The translations under genes were made by a program, and so were the position numbers. The notes below the pieces were generated by a model. That model was not told the origin of the DNA, ran no database searches, and saw nothing but the letters and a program-made list of their open reading frames with translations. This document shows positions 58,269-64,000 of a stretch of 64,000 nt of DNA, one piece after another. The stretch is taken from positions 3,100,001 to 3,164,000 of the forward strand of contig NZ_CP107880.1 of the NCBI RefSeq assembly GCF_036013745.1, in the 5' to 3' direction. This DNA is from Streptomyces sp. NBC_00483 (GTDB lineage Bacteria; Actinomycetota; Actinomycetes; Streptomycetales; Streptomycetaceae). How positions within the stretch are numbered: the first letter of the stretch is position 1; every line of letters begins with the position of its first letter.

Positions 58269-58919
58269 TCAGACGGCACGCAGGCGCTTCGCGAACTCGG
58301 CTGCCGCGGCGGCCGGATCGTCGGCCTCCGTGATGGCCCGGACGACGACGGCTCTGCGGGCGCCCGCCTCCAGCACCTCGTCCAGGTTCGTGAGGTCGAT
58401 GCCGCCGATCGCGAACCAGGGGCGGTCCGTGCCCAGACCCGCCGTGTAACGCACCAGGTCCAGGCCGGGGGCGTACCGCCCGGGCTTGGTCGGGGTCGGC
58501 CAGCAGGGGCCCGTGCAGAAGTAGTCCACGCCCTCCTGGACGGCGGCCGCGGCGGCCTCGTCCTCGGCGTGCGTGGAGCGGCCGATGAGCACGTCCTCGC
58601 CGAGGACGGCGCGGGCCGCGGGGACCGGCAGGTCGCCCTGGCCCAGGTGCAGCACGTCCGAGCGGATCGCGTGGGCGATGTCCGCGCGGTCGTTGACCGC
58701 GAGCAGCTTGCCGTGGCGACGGGCCGCATCGGCGAACACCTGGAGGTGCTCCAGCTCCTCGCCGGCCTCCATGCCCTTGTCGCGCAGCTGCACGATGTCG
58801 ACGCCGCCGGCCAGCACGGCGTCGAGGAACTCCGGCAGATCACCCTGGCGCCTGCGCGCGTCGGTGCACAGGTAGAGCCGCGCATCGGCGAGCAGCGCGC
58901 GCTTGGACGATTCCGCCAT
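58269..58919 (-). CDS. thiE: Thiamine-phosphate synthase
   Basis: This 216-residue TIM-barrel enzyme joins HMP-PP and thiazole phosphate to give thiamine phosphate. It shows [23 protein letters not shown], the phosphate-binding [10 protein letters not shown] and AIGGIDLTN, all conserved. ATG 58919 has GGGGGGAC just upstream. The thiO-thiS-thiG genes are nearby on the opposite strand, and no TPP riboswitch was seen in front of thiE. Confidence 0.96.
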   Translation of the reverse strand: MAESSKRALLADARLYLCTDARRRQGDLPEFLDAVLAGGVDIVQLRDKGMEAGEELEHLQVFADAARRHGKLLAVNDRADIAHAIRSDVLHLGQGDLPVPAARAVLGEDVLIGRSTHAEDEAAAAAVQEGVDYFCTGPCWPTPTKPGRYAPGLDLVRYTAGLGTDRPWFAIGGIDLTNLDEVLEAGARRAVVVRAITEADDPAAAAAEFAKRLRAV

Positions 58920-58999
58920 GAAGTCCCCCCGTGGGTCGTGCGATGTCGGTGGCGTGCGCACCACGAGGCTCGCGGTGCGCACGCCGGACAGTTGTCAGG

Positions 59000-59365
59000 T
59001 CAGACGGCGAGCGCCTGGGCGCGGCGCTTCACCTCCGTGCCGCGATTCTCGCTCAAGGCCTGCGCGGGCGTGCCCGGCAGGCTCGGGTCGGGGGTGAAGA
59101 GCCACTCCAGCATCTCTTCGTCGCTGAAGCCGTCGTCCCTCAGAACCGTCAGGAGGCCGACGAGCCCCTTGACGATCTTGTCGCCGTCGATGAAGGCGTC
59201 GGGCACGTGCAGCGCCCTGTTCTCACCGCGGCGCACGGCGATCAGCTGGCCTTCCTTGACCAGCTGTCGCACACGCGTCACCTCGACATCGAGCTGTTCC
59301 GCGATGTCGGGGAGGGTGAGCCAGGCAGGGACAAGAGCATCGATCTTTGCGTCAATCTCGGTCAC
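59000..59365 (-). CDS. Rv2175c-like DNA-binding protein
   Basis: This 121-residue protein has a winged-helix region (WLTLPDIAEQLDVEVTRVRQLVKEGQLIAVRRGENRALHVPDAF in continuous order) similar to mycobacterial Rv2175c, a DNA-binding substrate of the kinase PknL. The start ATG 59365 has no strong ribosome-binding site. The first part of a PknL-like kinase is at 63610, an arrangement close to the Rv2175c-pknL neighbourhood in Mycobacterium. Regulation by phosphorylation is an inference. Confidence 0.88.
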   Translation of the reverse strand: MTEIDAKIDALVPAWLTLPDIAEQLDVEVTRVRQLVKEGQLIAVRRGENRALHVPDAFIDGDKIVKGLVGLLTVLRDDGFSDEEMLEWLFTPDPSLPGTPAQALSENRGTEVKRRAQALAV

Positions 59366-59459
59366 AGGACAAGCCTGCCATCCCGGACTGACACTCGGAA
59401 GCCGGGCCGGTGCGGATGGGCCACGGCTACTCCCGTTTCGCCCCTTCCGGCACGTTCTG

Positions 59460-60701
59460 TCACGCCTTGGATGTCACCGCGGACTTCAGCGGGCGGGCCG
59501 GATCCGCGAGGAGCTCCGGGTCGAGCGCGGTCTCCGCCTGGATGAGCTTGCGCCCTTGGGCCAGGTCACGCGGCTTGCCGACGGCGAGGACCGCCACCAG
59601 GGCGCCGCCACGCAGCCAGCACACCGACCAGGCGGCGCCGGCGGGGTTGCCGCGCCACACCGTCGTGTCGGCGCCCGCGTGGTGCCCGGCGTACTGCACG
59701 AACCGGCCGAACTGCTCGGACCAGAAATAGGGCACCGGGTCGTACACCGCCGGGGTCTCGCCGACGATGTTCGCCGCCACCGTGCGCGGCCCCTGCAGCG
59801 CGTTGTCCCAGTGGTGGACCATGAGGCGCTCCCCGTAGCGCCCCGAGGGGAACGAGGAGCAGTCCCCCACCGCGTACACGTCGGGCACGGACGTGCGCAG
59901 CCCGTCGTCCGCGATGACCTCGCGGTGGGCGCCGAGCTCGATGCCGGAGCCGGCCAGCCAGCGGGTGGCGGGGCGGGCGCCGATGCCGACGACGACGGCT
60001 CCCGCGGGCAGCCGCGTGCCGTCGTCGAGGACCACGATGCCCGGCTCGACGCTCTCCACGCGCGCGTTGGTGCGCAGCTGGGCTCCGGCGTCGGCGTACC
60101 AGGCCGCCATGGGGGCGGCGATCTCGGCGGGCAGCGCCCCGGTCAGCGGCCGTTCCGCGGCCTCCACCACCGTGACGCGGCAGCCGGCCTCACGGGCCGC
60201 GGTGGCGAACTCGGCGCCGATCCAGCCGGCGCCCACGACCACCACGTCGTGCTGCTCGGCGAGGACGGGCCGCAGCCGCTCGGCGTCGTCGAGCGTGCGC
60301 AGCAGGTGCACTCCGGGGGCGGATCGCGTGCCCGGCAGCTGGACGGGCTCGGCGCCGGTCGCCACGACCAGCACGTCGTACGGGACCGGGCCCTCGGCCG
60401 TGTCGAGCTCGTGGTCGCCGGGCCGCAGCCCGGTCACCTCGCGGCCCAGCTCCAGGGAGACGCCGAGCGCCTCGAAGTCCACGTCGAAGGCCGAGCCCTC
60501 GGCCTTGCCGAGCAGCACCGCCTTGGACAGCGGAGGCCGGTCGTACGGCTGATGGGGTTCGGCGCCCAGCAGCGTGACCGCGCCGGCGAAGCCTTGTTCG
60601 CGCAGCGCCACCGCCGTCTGCACACCGGCCATGCCCGCGCCCACGATGACGACGTTCCGCTGCCCCGAAGGCGCTCCGCTCCCGCTCCGCTGCTCACTCA
60701 C
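59460..60701 (-). CDS. FAD-dependent ferredoxin/rubredoxin reductase-like oxidoreductase
   Basis: This 413-residue flavoprotein has FAD-binding VIVGAGMAGVQTAVALREQGF, VLVVATGAEPVQLPG, the NAD-binding VVVVGAGWIGAEFATAAREAG and the C-terminal YAVGDCSSF, matching ferredoxin-NAD(P) reductases that feed cytochrome P450s or dioxygenases. No ferredoxin gene is adjacent. GTG 60701 has AAGG 8 nt upstream; GTG 60719 would add 6 residues. It is transcribed leftward, away from the thiO operon. Confidence 0.9.
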   Translation of the reverse strand: MSEQRSGSGAPSGQRNVVIVGAGMAGVQTAVALREQGFAGAVTLLGAEPHQPYDRPPLSKAVLLGKAEGSAFDVDFEALGVSLELGREVTGLRPGDHELDTAEGPVPYDVLVVATGAEPVQLPGTRSAPGVHLLRTLDDAERLRPVLAEQHDVVVVGAGWIGAEFATAAREAGCRVTVVEAAERPLTGALPAEIAAPMAAWYADAGAQLRTNARVESVEPGIVVLDDGTRLPAGAVVVGIGARPATRWLAGSGIELGAHREVIADDGLRTSVPDVYAVGDCSSFPSGRYGERLMVHHWDNALQGPRTVAANIVGETPAVYDPVPYFWSEQFGRFVQYAGHHAGADTTVWRGNPAGAAWSVCWLRGGALVAVLAVGKPRDLAQGRKLIQAETALDPELLADPARPLKSAVTSKA

Positions 60702-60820
60702 GGGATCAACCTTAGGCACCTGATCTTTCGTCAGTCAGCGGTGCGGGCCACTCCCGCGCCGTGACGTCCTGCACATGTGCCGGCGGTTTAGCGATCAAGA
60801 CAAGGGCGGCGCCGCGGCGC

Positions 60821-61168
60821 TCACACCCGGCCGGGGAGCTCCTCGACCACGCTGGTGCCGCTGCCCGCCTGCGACTCCCACTCCCAGGTCTCGTCGAGGC
60901 GCACCCGGCCGTCCGGGAGCTCGGACACGGTCGAGACGCAGTGCCCGGAGGAGGTCGTTCCGTCGGTCTTCAGCTGTACGTAGCGGAAGTCGATCCCGTC
61001 CCCGGAGCGCGTGCCCACAAGGTGCCCCTCCACGACATCGCCGCCTACGTAGGCGGCCGAAATCCGGCCGTCCCTCTCCCGGTACGTGAAGCGGGTCCGC
61101 GTACCCACCTGCCCCGGTGCCTGGTCGACAACAGGGGACAGAACAAGACCGTCGAGAGAACGGGCCAC
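60821..61168 (-). CDS. Hypothetical protein, lipocalin-like
   Basis: This 115-residue protein is mostly short polar strands (TRTRFTYRERDGRISAAYVGGDVVEGHLVG, DGIDFRYVQLKTDG, GRVRLDETWEWES) and looks like a small beta-barrel. Homologues are often mis-annotated as N-acetylglutamate synthase. AAGGGAG lies about 9 nt before GTG 61168, which is preferred over an upstream open frame. It is divergent from the thiO operon, whose riboswitch starts about 60 nt away. Function unknown. Confidence 0.7.
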   Translation of the reverse strand: MARSLDGLVLSPVVDQAPGQVGTRTRFTYRERDGRISAAYVGGDVVEGHLVGTRSGDGIDFRYVQLKTDGTTSSGHCVSTVSELPDGRVRLDETWEWESQAGSGTSVVEELPGRV

Positions 61169-61229
61169 GGGCTGAGACTCCCTTACTGGAGGCCATGGTG
61201 AACGGCTAGGGTGGCCAACGTAGAGCACT

Positions 61230-61320
61230 CGCGGGAGCCCGTACGCAGCGGGCTGAGAGGGAGGCTGGAGCGGCCTTCGACCGTACGAACCTGATCCGGG
61301 TCATACCGGCGAAGGGAGGG
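61230..61320 (+). ncRNA. TPP riboswitch (THI element)
   Basis: CTGAGA (61254-61259) in the P2/L2 arm and the ACCTGATC-CGGGTCATACCGG-CGAAGGGAGG block (61290-61320) are the conserved parts of the thiamine pyrophosphate aptamer. The 3' end contains the purine-rich ribosome-binding sequence of thiO, so TPP binding would hide it and stop translation, as usual in high-GC Gram-positives. Confidence 0.95.
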
Positions 61321-61331
61321 GCTTGACGCCC

Positions 61332-62506
61332 ATGTCGTCGACGCCATCCGTTCATTCGCACACCTGCGACGTCCTCGTCGTCGGTGGCGGCATCATCGGT
61401 CTCGTCACCGCTTGGCGGGCCGCGCAGCGCGGTCTCTCCGTCGCGGTCGCGGACCCCGAACCAGGCGGCGGGGCCGCCCAGGTGGCGGCCGGAATGCTGG
61501 CCGCCGTCACCGAACTCCACCACGGCGAGCAGACGTTGCTCGGCCTGAACCTCGCCTCCGCGCGCCGCTACCCGGACTTCGCGGCCGAGCTGTCCGAGGC
61601 CGCCGGGCAGGACCTCGGCTACCGCGCGTGCGGCACGCTCGCGGTGGCGCTCGACGCCGACGACCGCGCCCACCTGCGCGAACTGCACGCGCTGCAAACG
61701 AAGTCGGGGCTCGGGTCCGAGTGGCTCTCGGGCCGCGACTGCCGCCGCCTCGAACCGATGCTCGCCCCGGGAGTGCGCGGCGGACTACGCGTCGACGGGG
61801 ACCACCAGATCGACCCGAGAAGGCTCGCGAGCGCCCTCGTGACGGCCTGTGAGCGCTCCGGCGTGACCTTCCACCGGTCGTGGGCCGAAAGGCTCTGTGT
61901 CGTCCGCGACCGGGCGCGCGGCGCGGTCCTCGCCGACGGCACCGAACTCGCCGCGGACCAGGTCGTGCTGGCGGCGGGCAGCCGCAGCGGGCAGCTCGCG
62001 GGGGTGCCCGACGCGGTGCTGCCGCCGGTCCGCCCCGTGAAGGGCGAGGTGCTGCGCCTGACGGTGCCGAAGCGGTACGCGCCCTTCCTCAGCCGCACGG
62101 TCCGCGCGGTCGTGCGCGGCAGCCACATCTACCTGGTGCCGCGCGTCAACGGCGAACTCGTCGTGGGCGCCACCAGCAACGAGCTCGGCTGGGACACCAC
62201 GGTCACCGCGGGAGGCGTCTACGAACTCCTGCGGGACGCCCACGAACTCGTCCCCGGCATCACCGAACTCCCGCTCACCGAGACCCGCGCGGGTCTGCGC
62301 CCCGGCTCCCCCGACAACGCCCCGCTGCTGGGGCCGACCGTCCTGCCCGGCCTCCTCCTCGCCACCGGCCACTACCGCAACGGCGTGCTCCTGACGCCGA
62401 TCACCGGCGACACCATGGCGCACGCCCTGACCACGGGTGAACTCCCGGAAGAGGCCCGCCCGTTCACACCGCAACGCTTCGGCACCGCCCTCTTGGAGCA
62501 GCCCGC

Positions 62507-62510
<4 letters not shown>
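61332..62510 (+). CDS. thiO: Glycine oxidase ThiO
   Basis: This 392-residue FAD-dependent oxidase converts glycine to the iminoacetate needed for the thiazole ring of thiamine. The FAD-binding motif is VLVVGGGIIGLVTAWRAAQRG. GAAQVAAGMLAAVTE and, near the C-terminus, GLRPGSPDNAPLLGPT and LATGHYRNGVLL are family features. ATG 61332 follows the riboswitch; a TTG at 61323 is also in frame. Its stop overlaps thiS by 4 nt. Confidence 0.95.
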
Positions 62511-63509
<999 letters not shown>

Positions 63510-63609
63510 CACGGGCGCACGGCGACGCCGGTCACAGCTGTGCTGCAGGACGGGCCCAGTCCGGCAGCACGCGGTCTGCCTGTCGGTCACTCCTCGTACA
63601 CTCGCCTGC

Positions 63610-64000
63610 GTGGACACGACCCTTCAGGACCCGTTGCTCGGGCACGTGCTCGACGGCCGGTACCGCGTCGACGCACGCATCGCGGTCGGCGGGATGGCCA
63701 CGGTCTACCGGGCCGTGGACACCCGCCTCGACCGCGTGCTCGCGCTCAAGGTGATGCACCCCTCGCTGGCCGCCGACGCCTCGTTCGTCGACCGTTTCAT
63801 CCGCGAGGCCAAGTCGGTGGCCCGCCTCTCGCACCCCAACGTCGTGGGGGTGTACGACCAGGGCACCGACGGCGCGTACGTGTATCTGGCGATGGAGTAC
63901 GTCGCCGGCTGCACCCTGCGCGACGTGCTGCGCGACCGGGGCGCGCTGCGGCCCCGCGCCGCCCTCGACATCCTGGAGCCGGTCCTCGCCGCGCTGGGAG
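63610..64000 (+). CDS. Ser/Thr protein kinase, PknL-like (truncated by window edge)
   Basis: Only the first 130 residues are inside the window. They show a Hanks-type kinase N-lobe: glycine-rich loop RIAVGGMATVYRA, catalytic Lys47 in ALALKVMHP-like LALKVMHPS, the aC Glu in FIREAKSVARLSHPNVV, and hinge LAMEYVAGCTLRDVL. GTG 63610 has no clear ribosome-binding site. Position near the Rv2175c-like gene suggests PknL, whose substrate in Mycobacterium is Rv2175c. Transmembrane and extracellular parts lie outside the window. Confidence 0.9.
   Translation, partial: MDTTLQDPLLGHVLDGRYRVDARIAVGGMATVYRAVDTRLDRVLALKVMHPSLAADASFVDRFIREAKSVARLSHPNVVGVYDQGTDGAYVYLAMEYVAGCTLRDVLRDRGALRPRAALDILEPVLAALG

Overview
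This window is high-GC DNA with strong third-position GC bias, many GTG starts, long spurious antisense frames and frequent 4-nt stop/start overlaps. Gene content and order match the division and cell-wall (dcw) region of a Streptomyces chromosome. The assignment rests on DivIVA-SepG-SepF-FtsZ order, an actinomycete-type T-box in front of ileS, a PhoD-type Tat phosphatase and a SAV_6107-type HEPN protein. No tRNA, rRNA, CRISPR array, transposase or prophage gene was seen.

Layout. 1-20 kb: an ABC-2 exporter pair (cut by the left edge), a NYN-domain protein, a 56-residue basic protein, dnaE, a DUF2252 protein, a small membrane protein, a membrane-anchored DsbA-like protein, a Tat-exported PhoD phosphatase, a dienelactone-hydrolase-like protein, an MscS channel, an SDR enzyme, a Na+/H+ antiporter, then leftward lspA, rluD-like and GNAT genes, and a DksA/TraR zinc-finger protein with a long Lys/Ala-rich tail. 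20-23.7 kb: ileS behind a T-box leader that appears to work on translation initiation. 24-42 kb: the dcw cluster on the minus strand, transcribed rsmH-ftsL-ftsI-murE-murF-mraY-murD-ftsW-murG-ftsQ-ftsZ-pgeF-yggS-sepF-sepG-divIVA. Genes are tightly packed except for leaders before murE and ftsZ. No mraZ lies upstream of rsmH.

42-54 kb: a beta-carbonic-anhydrase-like gene, a MoxR/DUF58/transglutaminase operon, a DUF3040 membrane protein, a methyltransferase, a HEPN protein with an R-x4-H motif, and an operon of a degenerate ABC ATPase, a YhgE/Pip membrane protein and a TetR regulator with a candidate operator. 54-64 kb: a CrtI-like FAD oxidoreductase, a membrane protein with a Tyr/Gln-rich tail, metF, thiE, an Rv2175c-like DNA-binding protein, a ferredoxin-reductase-like flavoenzyme, a TPP-riboswitch-controlled thiO-thiS-thiG operon, and the start of a Ser/Thr kinase cut by the right edge.

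Most of the window is conserved core genome. The less-explained parts are the degenerate ABC/YhgE/TetR operon, the HEPN protein, the GxHH-type IleRS under T-box control, the ftsZ leader, and several inverted-repeat elements in the intergenic gaps. All function calls come from reading motifs and from family knowledge; no database search was run.
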